A DNA stretch of 64,000 nt, from contig NZ_CP022579.1 in assembly GCF_008274805.1 (NCBI RefSeq), positions 2,728,001-2,792,000 on the forward strand. Reading direction: 5' to 3'. This DNA is from Oryzomicrobium terrae. Lineage in GTDB: Bacteria > Pseudomonadota > Gammaproteobacteria > Burkholderiales > Rhodocyclaceae. Positions 28,396-36,124 of this stretch are shown piece after piece. Below the pieces are notes generated by a model. The model saw only the letters and a list, made by a program, of their open reading frames with translations. It ran no database searches and had not been told where the DNA came from. A program made the position numbers and the translations under genes. Each line of letters starts with the position of its first letter. The first letter of the stretch is position 1.

Positions 28396-29194
28396 GACGA
28401 GGCTCCAGCAGCGAGGCGATGGGAGGCGCCGGGTAGTGGAACGGCACCGGCCCATCGGCCTGGGCATGGACGAATTGATAGACGAACGGGTCGGTGGAGT
28501 TGCGAATCTGCTCCGGCGTCCCCTCGGCCACCACCTTGCCGTTGGACATGAAGTAGATGTAATCCACGATCAGGAGTGACTCCTGAATATCGTGGGTCAC
28601 CATGATCGAGGTTGCCCCCAGGGCATCGGTGAGTTTGCGGATCAACTGGCCGATGATTCCCAGAGAAATCGGATCGAGGCCGGTAAACGGCTCGTCGTAC
28701 ATCACCAACATCGGATCCAGGGCAACCGCCCGGGCCAAGGCCACACGCCGCGCCATGCCGCCGGACAGCTCACGGGGCATCAGCCGGGCCGCACCGCGCA
28801 GACCGACCGCCTGAAGCTTCATATCCACCAGATCGGCAACCAGGGATTCGGGCAGCCCCGCATGCTCCCGGATCGGAAAGGCCACGTTATCGAACACCGA
28901 CATGTCGGTGAACAGGGCCCCGAACTGGAACAGCATGCCCATGCGCCGGCGCAGGGCATAGAGCTCGGCCTCTTTCATGGCCGCCACTTCGTGGCCAGCC
29001 ACCCGCACCTCGCCCGACGAAGGGCGCAACTGCCCGCCAATCAGGTTGAGCAGCGTCGTCTTGCCGCAGCCGGAGCCCCCCATGATGGCCACCACCTTGC
29101 CCTTGGGAAAACGCATGTTGATTCCCGAGAGGATGGGGCGATCATCGTAGGCAAAGTGCAGATCGCGAATTTCGACGAGACTGTCGGAGGTCAC
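28388..29194 (-). CDS. mlaF: MlaF, ATPase of the Mla lipid transporter
   Basis: The 268-residue ABC ATPase has Walker A GGSGCGKTTL, Q-loop MLFQFGALF, signature ELSGGMARRVALARA, Walker B MLVMYDEPFTGLD and the H-loop VTHD. The QFGALF and LSGGM patterns are typical of MlaF. The likely start is the GTG at 29194 (TSDSLVEIRDLHF), since the frame upstream to 29353 crosses the promoter region. First gene of the mla operon. Confidence 0.92.
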   Translation of the reverse strand: MTSDSLVEIRDLHFAYDDRPILSGINMRFPKGKVVAIMGGSGCGKTTLLNLIGGQLRPSSGEVRVAGHEVAAMKEAELYALRRRMGMLFQFGALFTDMSVFDNVAFPIREHAGLPESLVADLVDMKLQAVGLRGAARLMPRELSGGMARRVALARAVALDPMLVMYDEPFTGLDPISLGIIGQLIRKLTDALGATSIMVTHDIQESLLIVDYIYFMSNGKVVAEGTPEQIRNSTDPFVYQFVHAQADGPVPFHYPAPPIASLLEPRRA

Positions 29195-29283
29195 GGCAGA
29201 AAGCGTTTCCAGGAGAGAAGAGACGGGAAGGGAAGGCGCCAGCAGAACGCAAGCGCGAACGCGGGGTTCTGGCAAAGCCCGGC

Positions 29284-29292
29284 ATTGTATCA
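29284..29292 (-). promoter_or_regulatory. Probable mla operon promoter (extended -10)
   Basis: On the minus strand the sequence TGATACAAT is a strong extended -10 element about 90 bases before the mlaF GTG. No convincing -35 is present at 17 bases, which is acceptable for extended -10 promoters. Confidence 0.5.
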
Positions 29293-29294
29293 GA

Positions 29295-29631
29295 ACCCCC
29301 GTCCGTCTCGCCCTCCCCCGCCTATCCAGACCAGAACAGGGAAAGGCCACCACAAGGCCGCAAAAATCTGCCTACAAGCCCCAAAAGATACCAAAGTCCT
29401 AAAACGACGCATTTCTCATACTGAAATCAACCCAGAGTCTGTAGACGCCTTTGAGCCTTACACTTGAGGTCGTAGAGAGGAGACATGAGCAGCAAGCCCT
29501 CAGGAATAACGCGCTGACGCCAAGTTCTACTCAGGCTTCTTTATGACCTTCGTCTGATTGATAGTGGGCAAAAACCAGCTCACTCTTTTGAGTTAGAAAC
29601 ATCCCATTACTGATCAAACTTGGAGAGAGAC
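29295..29631. other. AT-richer intergenic stretch left of the small secreted-protein pair
   Basis: This non-coding stretch, plus the genes that follow to about 30.2 kb, is visibly poorer in G and C than the surrounding DNA (roughly half GC by eye against about two thirds around it). It contains one possible ten-codon open frame at 29485-29517 with a good ribosome site (gagaggagac), not supported otherwise. No tRNA, integrase or repeat was seen. Confidence 0.5.
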
Positions 29632-29847
29632 ATGAAAGTCCTGCTGGCATTGATTGCTGCCGTCACATTTGCGCTACCGCCATCAACTGTTTGGGCTAAG
29701 GGCGGCAGCGGGGGGCGGCCACATTACGGTGGTGGATCGCACACGACTAGCCATGGTGGACACTATGCAGGCGGGAAAGGCTCATCTCACAAGGGTGGCG
29801 CCTACAAAAACACTTCATCACGCAACCAATACGGCAAACACAAATAG
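29632..29847 (+). CDS. Small secreted Gly/His/Ser-rich protein
   Basis: The 71-residue protein has a signal peptide (MKVLLALIAAVTFALPPSTV, cleavage likely after VWA) and a mature part of about 45 residues rich in Gly, His, Ser and Lys (GGRPHYGGGSHTTSHGGHY). There are no Cys residues. The ATG at 29632 follows a strong ribosome site (ggagagagac); an ATG at 29620 is less likely. Function is unknown; His/Gly-rich periplasmic peptides can bind metals, which is only a guess. The next gene is also a small secreted protein, 20 bases later. Confidence 0.7.
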   Translation: MKVLLALIAAVTFALPPSTVWAKGGSGGRPHYGGGSHTTSHGGHYAGGKGSSHKGGAYKNTSSRNQYGKHK

Positions 29848-29867
29848 CTCTAGCAGGTCGATGACAG

Positions 29868-30161
29868 ATGTTTACTATTCGACTCCGAGTCCCAGCCTTG
29901 TTGGCAATTTTCTGCATCGCCTCACCTGCATTCGGGCATGGGGGTGGATTAGATTCCAACGGTTGCCATTTCGAGCGCTCTACTGGTGAATACCATTGCC
30001 ATCGAAGCAGAGGTAAGCCAGCACCGGACAGGGCACTCTCAAACATGCAGGAGGCCAGATCACCCAACAATCTGGTGCCCCGCGTAGATAACACGTGCTA
30101 CACCGGCCCCCGCGGCGGCAGGTATCGAATCGTAAATGGCCGCAAGCGTTATGGATGCTAA
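29868..30161 (+). CDS. Small secreted protein with a YHYH-like His/Cys motif and a basic C-terminal repeat
   Basis: The 97-residue protein has a signal peptide (about 1-23, ending in SPAFG), then HGGGLDSNGCHFERSTGEYHCHR, a pattern common in small secreted proteins as G-x-D-x-x-G-C-H-x-N-x-x-T-G-x-Y-H-C-H. The C-terminus TCYTGPRGGRYRIVNGRKRY resembles the short basic repeat called PBCV-type basic adaptor. Four Cys could make disulfides. Function unknown. It is in the AT-richer islet and may be cotranscribed with the previous gene. Confidence 0.72.
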   Translation: MFTIRLRVPALLAIFCIASPAFGHGGGLDSNGCHFERSTGEYHCHRSRGKPAPDRALSNMQEARSPNNLVPRVDNTCYTGPRGGRYRIVNGRKRYGC

Positions 30162-30426
30162 ACAACGGCGATCCCAGACCTGATTTTCCAGACAAAGCAG
30201 TATGCGAATCCAGGCACAAGGGCATCAATAGGTAGTTTCGGGGAGATTGAGGTCGCCGCCGGGCGTCTGCCGTAAGGCGCGTAGGACACGACAAAGTGCA
30301 TAGGTTCACCGCCGGTCTCGACATAAAATGCTCAGATCGTCGGCCAACGCTTCACCTCGAAGCGGGATCACGACCCAACGCACCTTTCACGCCGCCAACG
30401 CCCCCTCGCGCCCCACCCGCTCCGCC
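30162..30426. other. Intergenic stretch before the diguanylate cyclase gene
   Basis: Two hundred and sixty-five bases without a gene. Composition returns to GC-rich near 30250. The bases cataaaat near 30322 could serve as a -10 for the cyclase gene, about 100 bases before its ATG. Nothing else recognisable. Confidence 0.3.
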
Positions 30427-31632
30427 ATGCCCGCTACCGCGACCTTTGCCCTCGACCTGCGCACCTTGCATTTGGTCATCCTGATCGTCGCGATGGTCTC
30501 GGCGGGGGCGCTGTCGCTCACCTGGCGCCGCCATCCGGCCATTCCCGGGGTGCCGGACTGGACCTACGGCATGGCCTTGATGGCCCTGGGCGGCCTGGGC
30601 CTCTCTCTGCGCGACCTGATCTGGGACCCCCTCTCGGTGGTTGGCGCCAACGTGGTTCTGGTGGCCGGTCACGCCTACCTGTGGCAGGGCATCAGCCGCT
30701 TTCGCGGCGTACCGGTCCTGCCCGGGCAGGTGCTCGTTCCGACCCTGATCACGTTCGTATTCCAGCTCACGGCCCTGATCCTGGCGCCGAACTGGGTGCT
30801 CGGCCGGATTGTGTTCATCTCTGCCATGATCGGCAGTCTGGAAGCCCTGGGCGCATACGCCCTGCTGTGCCAGGCGTCCCAGACCGCCACCATCATCAAC
30901 CGCACCCTGGCGGCCCTGCTCCTCGCCGATGCCCTCAACAACCTGACCCGCATCGCCATCACCCTGCTCACCCCGGCACCGAACCACTATCTGGGGCCCA
31001 GCATCTTCCAGGGCGCCTTCATCCTGATCGCCCTGATCCTCGGCATTGCCAAGGTGCTCGGCATCCTGACCCTGATCAGCGACCGCCTGCAGGAAGAGCT
31101 CAACCGGGCCGCCACCCACGATTTTCTCACCCAGCTTCCCAACCGCCGCGCCTTCAGCCATCAGGCCCAGCAGGAGGTCTCGCGCATTGCCCGCGGTGGC
31201 GCGCCAGCCACCGTGCTGCTGCTCGACCTGGATCATTTCAAGGACCTCAACGATGCTTACGGCCATAATGCCGGCGACGCGGCATTGCAGGCTTTCGGCC
31301 AGTTGTTGAGTACCTGCCTGCGCCAGCACGACCAGGGCTGCCGCTACGGCGGCGAGGAATTCTGCGTCCTTCTGCCCGAGACTCCCCTGGCCGAAGGCCT
31401 GGCCGTGGCCGAACGAATCCGCGCGGCCGCCGCGGCCGCCGCCCGACCGGGCTGCGGCACCACCGTCAGCATCGGCGTCGCCCTGCTGGGGGCCGGCCAG
31501 CGCCTCGAAGAGGTCATCAACCAGGCCGACCAGGCCCTCTATGTCGCCAAGCGCAGCGGCCGCAACTGTATCGAGGTGGCCCCCTGCGCCGCCCCGCCTA
31601 CTCTCACTCGTACCCAGCATTCCCTGTCATGA
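30427..31632 (+). CDS. Membrane-bound diguanylate cyclase (GGDEF)
   Basis: The 401-residue protein has about seven TM helices in residues 1-220 (no periplasmic sensor domain of note) and a C-terminal GGDEF domain (about 235-390) with the active motif RYGGEEFCVLLPE and an inhibitory RxxD site (RQHD) five residues before it. It should make c-di-GMP from GTP. The ATG at 30427 is chosen because the hydrophobic part starts soon after; an ATG at 30328 would add 33 residues of low-complexity. Its stop overlaps the start of the heptose adenylyltransferase gene by four bases. Confidence 0.9.
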   Translation: MPATATFALDLRTLHLVILIVAMVSAGALSLTWRRHPAIPGVPDWTYGMALMALGGLGLSLRDLIWDPLSVVGANVVLVAGHAYLWQGISRFRGVPVLPGQVLVPTLITFVFQLTALILAPNWVLGRIVFISAMIGSLEALGAYALLCQASQTATIINRTLAALLLADALNNLTRIAITLLTPAPNHYLGPSIFQGAFILIALILGIAKVLGILTLISDRLQEELNRAATHDFLTQLPNRRAFSHQAQQEVSRIARGGAPATVLLLDLDHFKDLNDAYGHNAGDAALQAFGQLLSTCLRQHDQGCRYGGEEFCVLLPETPLAEGLAVAERIRAAAAAAARPGCGTTVSIGVALLGAGQRLEEVINQADQALYVAKRSGRNCIEVAPCAAPPTLTRTQHSLS

Positions 31633-32120
31633 CCACCTACCCCGCCCCCGCCTTCGAAGCCAAGATCTGCCCGCCGGACCAACTGGCCGCTCGGGCCGCC
31701 GCCCTGCCCCGTCCCCTGGTGTTTACCAACGGTTGTTTCGACATCCTGCACCGGGGTCACGTCACCTACCTGGCTCAAGCCCGGGCCTTGGGCGCGGCCA
31801 TGATCGTGGCCCTCAACTCCGACGCCTCGGTGAAACGCCAGGGCAAGGGCGACGACCGGCCGATCAACACCCTGGAAGACCGTCTGGCGGTAATGGCGGC
31901 CCTGGGTTGCGTGGATCTGGTGACCTGGTTTGACGAGGACACGCCCATTGCCCGCATTCTGGACGCCCGGCCGACGGTGCTGGTGAAGGGGGGCGATTGG
32001 CCGGTGGAGCGCATCGTCGGCGCCCCGGAAGTGCTCGGCTGGGGAGGCACCGTCCATTCGGTACCGTTCCGCCACGAGCGCTCGACCACTGCCCTGGTGA
32101 ACAAGATCCGCTCGCTCTGA
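31629..32120 (+). CDS. rfaE2: D-glycero-beta-D-manno-heptose 1-phosphate adenylyltransferase (RfaE2 / HldE C-terminal type)
   Basis: The 163-residue nucleotidyltransferase makes ADP-heptose for the LPS inner core. It has FTNGCFDILHRGHVTYL with the HxGH motif, ALNSDASVKRQGKGDDRPIN, and the late RHERSTTALVNKIR in place of the usual S-T-T-x-x-I/V motif. In E. coli the activity is the C-terminal half of HldE; here, as in most betaproteobacteria, it is separate from the kinase. It is translationally coupled (ATGA) to a diguanylate cyclase gene. Confidence 0.94.
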   Translation: MTTYPAPAFEAKICPPDQLAARAAALPRPLVFTNGCFDILHRGHVTYLAQARALGAAMIVALNSDASVKRQGKGDDRPINTLEDRLAVMAALGCVDLVTWFDEDTPIARILDARPTVLVKGGDWPVERIVGAPEVLGWGGTVHSVPFRHERSTTALVNKIRSL

Positions 32121-32279
32121 GCCGCTGACGGGCACGCCGCGCCAACGCTTGTGTTTCGGCATGTGGCCGTGCTCGCCGGGGGCAGTTCTCCAGAGTTTCC
32201 CTTTTAGGGCACGGTATTGCCCTGGCGGCATTGCATCCGGATCGCCCCGGTTTTGCCTGGCGCCGAGCCATGTTCTGTC

Positions 32280-32915
32280 CGGCGGCAGAACGTGGCCAAA
32301 GAACACCCGAAACGTACAGCGCGCTCCCCCGCCCCCCGCAAAACCCGCTGAGAGTGACCTGCGCGACCCGCCCGGGGCGGGGGCTGCGGAAGTCGGCCTA
32401 CTGCCTCAAACCGTCCGCGCCCTTATCCGTCCCGGCCTGCGTTGCTCGGCAGGGGAGAAGGGCACAAGGGGACGCTCGATTTTAGGGTTGCCCGGAAAGC
32501 CAATGCTGGCGGGGTGTTTGAAGGCATACCTTTCGAGAGCCGCGCCAGTGCTTGATTTCCGAGCATATGCTCTGGAGAGCAAGTATTGGCGCGCCTTTCC
32601 AGGCCATGCACAAAGGAACATGGGAAGGAAAGCGCCAAGACGCGAGTGCCGTGCACGCCTTCAACCGCCACTCAACCACCGCCCCAATCACCGGCACGGC
32701 CCATGCCCCTTCGCCCCCGCCGAGCAGCGCAGCCGGCCCAGGGAGCAGTCGACGAGGGCGGTTTGAGGCCGCAAGCCGAGTTCCGCAGCCGCCCCGGTAC
32801 GGAGAGGAGCACAGAGCACCACCGGACCAGCTTCATCGGCCCGGCAGCGGGGGCGCTGGGGTCGCCCTTGCTTTGGTGACGTTCTTTTGGCGACGCAAAA
32901 CGTACCCGCCGTCAG
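32280..32915. repeat. Large imperfect inverted repeat filling an 880-base non-coding region
   Basis: The region 32121-33003 has no credible gene. Reading by eye, its two halves match each other in reverse complement around a centre near 32573. Matching blocks are 32373-32464 with 32703-32797 (sharing gcctcaaaccg, ctgcggaa, tgctcggc), 32507-32525 with 32658-32671 (tggcgg...ttgaaggc), and 32294-32304 with 32881-32892 (gccaaa(a)gaac). Several gaps and mismatches exist. It looks like two copies of a 300-base intergenic repeat set head to head. No transposase or terminal target duplication is visible. Similar gene-free repeats occur in other betaproteobacterial genomes. Confidence 0.6.
32549..32602. 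repeat. Palindromic element at the centre of the inverted repeat (REP-like)
   Basis: About 27-bp arms pair as gccgcgccagtgcttgattt... with the complement of ...gcaagtattggcgcgcc; the core gagcatatgctc is perfect. A related palindrome lies at 56502-56561 and shares gcgccagtgcttg plus a ccg-gcat core, so it is a dispersed element. A partial match (gcgccaacgcttg) is at 32140-32152. Confidence 0.6.
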
Positions 32916-33003
32916 GGCGAAATACAGCGCCTAACGAGGCGCTCACCTCCGGGGAGGCCGCTGCCCCCCCCAGGGCCACCTCCCCACCCCGCAGAAATTC
33001 GAC

Positions 33004-36000
33004 CTACCCCGCCAAGACCCGGGCCACATCTACCGCATCGATCTGGTTGGGCTTGAGGAAACGCTCGGCATAGCGGCGATACACGCCGGAGGTGAGGAAC
33101 AGGGCGAACAGGTCCGGATCGACGTGGTGGTCGCGGGCCATGCGCGCCATGATCGCCACCGATTCGGACAGGGTCTTGCCCTTCTTGTAGGGACGATCCA
33201 CCGCGGTGAGGGCCTCGAAGATGTCGGCAATCGCCATCACCCGCGCCTCGATGCTCATCTCGTCCCGGGTCAGGCGCTTGGGATAGCCCCGGCCGTCCAT
33301 GGTCTCGTGGTGCCCGCCGGCAATCTCCGGCACCCGTTTCAGGTGGTTGGGGAAAGGCAGCCGGGACAGCATGACGATGGTCTGGACGATGTGATCGTTG
33401 ATCTTGTAGCGCTCTTCCTCGGTGAGGGTGCCGCGCCCCACCGCCAGGTTGGTCAGTTCTCCCCGGTTGTACTTGTAGGCGGGCACCTGCAGTTTGAAGC
33501 CCCAGGGGTTGCTGTCGGACATGCGGTCGGCCGGTTCGCGCTCGATCAGGTGCTCGGGCTTATCCGCCAGCAACGGTTCGAGCACCGGCAGCAGCGGCTC
33601 CGGGGTCCGCGCCTTGCGCTGCTTTTCTTCCCAGGAAATGCCGATCCGGTCGGACAGGGTGCGCCTCCAGGTGCGGGCGGCAATGCCTTGCAGACGCTCG
33701 ATCCGCTCCGGGGCCATGAATTCGCCGCCCTCGTTGCATTCAGCGACAAAGGCGAAATCGGCATCGAGCTGGGCCAGCTCGGCATCGCGCTGCTTGCGGG
33801 CAAAGGCTTCGTCGTCGCCACGCTGCAGCGCCTGCCAGTAGCCGATCTCGACGTCGCGCTTCAAGACCTCGAAGCGCATGCGCACCTCGTGGATGCGGTC
33901 GTAGAGGGTTTCCAGCTTGGTGGCCTTGTCCACCACGTACTCCGGCGTGGTGACCTTGCCGCAATCGTGCAGCCAGGCGGCGATGTGCAGGGCCTCCCAG
34001 CCTTCCTCGTCAAGATCGAAGTCGGCAAAGGGGCCGCTGCGGGCCTCGCAGGCGGCCCGGGCGAGCATCTTGGTCAGTTCCGGCACCCGCTGGCAGTGGC
34101 CACCGGTATAGGGGCTCTTGGCGTCGATGGCGCCGGCCACCAGCTTGATGAAGGATTCGAGCAGGGCCTTCTGGGCGAGCAGCAGGCGCTGGTTCTCGAT
34201 GGCCACTGCCGCCGCGCCGGAGAGCTGCTCGATGAACGACACCAGCTCCTGGGCCGGTGCATCCTGCTCCTGTTCCCGATACAGGCAGAGCACGCCGATC
34301 ACCTCGCCGCTGCGGTTCTTGAGCGGCACCGCCACCAACTGCAGCGGCCCCGCCCCCAGAATGCCGCGCAGGGGCCCGGGAGAAATGCCGGCGGGCAGCA
34401 GGTTCGACACTGCCGTCACGCCGGACAGGACAACCCCGGCTACCGGATCGAGGGCCGACGCCGCACCATTGAGGGAGAGGGAGTCCAGGCTGGCGAGCAG
34501 GGCTTCCTGGCCCTGGTCTCCCCGGTCGGCGTCGCCTTCGGCGCCGTCCTCGCCATCCACCGCCGCGCCGCGCCGCACCGCCTCCGGCACCAGGCTGTGC
34601 TCGTCGTCACCCAGCAGGTAGAGCACACCGGCCCGGGCATCCACCGCATCCACCGTTTCCTTGAGCACCCGCTGTACCAATCGGCCAAAGTTGCGTTCGG
34701 CAGCCAGGGCCGCGCTGATGTCGAGGAAGCGGCGGATGGTGCGCCGGGTACGTCCCAGGGTATCCGACAGTTCCTGCACCTCGCGCACCACCGAATTGAT
34801 GCGGGCGCCCTCGGCAAAGCTGAAGCGCCGGATCGCCCGGGTTTCGGCGGTGAGGGTGCGCAGATCCCTGGAAACACGCCGCGACAGGTACAGGGTCAGG
34901 GGCACGGTCAGGATCAGGATCAGCAAGGTGACCAGGCCCTGGCGGCCCAGATGGCGCCAGGCATCCACCAGCAACTCGTCCTCCGGGGCGGCCACCGCCA
35001 GGTAGGTCGCCTTGTCGCCGGCGCCCTCGACCCGGTGGATCAGCACATTCCAGTCCTGTTGCCCGGCCGTCAGGGTAAGGGCCTCGTCGACGTGGCCGGC
35101 CTGGAAGGCGGTTTCCACCTCGGCCATGATCGGGCTGCCGATTTCTGCCAGGGACTTGCGCAACAACTGCCCGCCCAGATCGCCGCGGACAATACGGGCG
35201 GGCTGGGAATAGGCCACCATGTTGCCCTGGGCATCGAACAACGCCAGTTCGGACGATGGGGTGGTGCGCGACGCGGTGAGCAGCAGGGACAGATCGGCCA
35301 GGGTCAGGTCGGCGCCGATCACCAGGCCGGCGCGATGGCCGCGCCGGGCAATGGTCTGGCCTACCTCCTGGGTGGTGAAGAAGACGTAGGGGGCGGTCTC
35401 GATGTTCTCGTCGACTTGCAGGGCCTCCCGGTACCAGGGGCGGTCGCGGGGGTCGTAGAGATAGTCGCGCCGCTCCCGGTTTTCCAGCACCGCCAGCTTG
35501 TCGTCGAGAAAGATGAAGCGGCCCTGCACCTGACCGGCCTGGCGTTCGACACTCTGCACGACGTAGCGCGTCGCCCGGGGGGCGCTGAACGACTGGCGCT
35601 GCTCGGCATTGGCCAGGGGGCGCACCAGGATGAAATCGCCATCGCCGTAACCGGCATAGACGGCCGACACCGCCGGATTGAGGCGCAGGGTTTCGACCAG
35701 CAGGGGCACGGCCTGGAGGCGTTCGGCCAGGGTCGTGGCATCGGCCAGGCGGGAGCGGGAAAGCAGGGAAACGGCGCCGACGATGGGCCCGCGCAGACGC
35801 TCCAGACGCTCCCCGGCCTCGTTGCCAATGCGCCCGAACACGTCCTGGGCAGCGGTCAGCAGGGTTTCCCGGGACTGCATGTAGTTGAGCACCCCGATCA
35901 CCGTGCCGGACAAGAAGATCAGCAGGGTGAACAGCAGGGTGAGGTGAACGTGCAGTGGAAAACGACGTCCTTGCCGGGGAGATCCGGACAGGATGGACGT

Positions 36001-36027
36001 GGTGGCCGACGACAGGGACTCGCCCAT
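33004..36027 (-). CDS. Membrane HD-GYP protein with Cache-like sensor, HAMP and GAF domains
   Basis: The 1007-residue protein likely degrades c-di-GMP. Order: TM helix (about 28-48), long periplasmic Cache-like region (about 50-350), TM helix (about 358-376), HAMP (about 378-430), GAF (about 440-610), HD-GYP (about 630-1000). Metal-site motifs WLHDCGK and GGHHETMDGRGYPKRL are intact, so activity is plausible. The spacing between the two motifs is much longer than in the classical domain, by about 150 residues, filled by charged helices. Signal is unknown. It lies on the same strand as kup, 97 bases downstream. Confidence 0.92.
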   Translation of the reverse strand: MGESLSSATTSILSGSPRQGRRFPLHVHLTLLFTLLIFLSGTVIGVLNYMQSRETLLTAAQDVFGRIGNEAGERLERLRGPIVGAVSLLSRSRLADATTLAERLQAVPLLVETLRLNPAVSAVYAGYGDGDFILVRPLANAEQRQSFSAPRATRYVVQSVERQAGQVQGRFIFLDDKLAVLENRERRDYLYDPRDRPWYREALQVDENIETAPYVFFTTQEVGQTIARRGHRAGLVIGADLTLADLSLLLTASRTTPSSELALFDAQGNMVAYSQPARIVRGDLGGQLLRKSLAEIGSPIMAEVETAFQAGHVDEALTLTAGQQDWNVLIHRVEGAGDKATYLAVAAPEDELLVDAWRHLGRQGLVTLLILILTVPLTLYLSRRVSRDLRTLTAETRAIRRFSFAEGARINSVVREVQELSDTLGRTRRTIRRFLDISAALAAERNFGRLVQRVLKETVDAVDARAGVLYLLGDDEHSLVPEAVRRGAAVDGEDGAEGDADRGDQGQEALLASLDSLSLNGAASALDPVAGVVLSGVTAVSNLLPAGISPGPLRGILGAGPLQLVAVPLKNRSGEVIGVLCLYREQEQDAPAQELVSFIEQLSGAAAVAIENQRLLLAQKALLESFIKLVAGAIDAKSPYTGGHCQRVPELTKMLARAACEARSGPFADFDLDEEGWEALHIAAWLHDCGKVTTPEYVVDKATKLETLYDRIHEVRMRFEVLKRDVEIGYWQALQRGDDEAFARKQRDAELAQLDADFAFVAECNEGGEFMAPERIERLQGIAARTWRRTLSDRIGISWEEKQRKARTPEPLLPVLEPLLADKPEHLIEREPADRMSDSNPWGFKLQVPAYKYNRGELTNLAVGRGTLTEEERYKINDHIVQTIVMLSRLPFPNHLKRVPEIAGGHHETMDGRGYPKRLTRDEMSIEARVMAIADIFEALTAVDRPYKKGKTLSESVAIMARMARDHHVDPDLFALFLTSGVYRRYAERFLKPNQIDAVDVARVLAG

Positions 36028-36090
36028 GGCAGCTCCGCAAGCGCGGGCTCCGGGCCGATCCCGGAACTCCGGCCCTCATTGTAGGGGCTT

Positions 36091-36120
36091 AATGACGACC
36101 GGTTAATCCCGGTCGTCATT
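36091..36120. terminator. Hairpin between kup and the HD-GYP gene
   Basis: A perfect 12-bp stem (aatgacgaccgg / ccggtcgtcatt) with a six-base loop starts four bases past the kup stop. No long T run follows on the minus strand, so termination may be weak; the location between two same-strand genes supports a terminator function. Confidence 0.6.
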
Positions 36121-36124
36121 ATTG

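Noticed and set aside
32149-32766. A 205-residue open frame in the intergenic inverted-repeat region
   Set aside because: Pro/Arg-rich product without a domain or ribosome site, and the DNA shows inverted-repeat structure rather than codon bias. Kept as non-coding.
33124-36084. A 986-residue open frame on the plus strand opposite the HD-GYP gene
   Set aside because: It is the antisense shadow of a GC-rich gene with clear domains; the translated sequence is low-complexity (Gly, His, Gln rich) with no motif.
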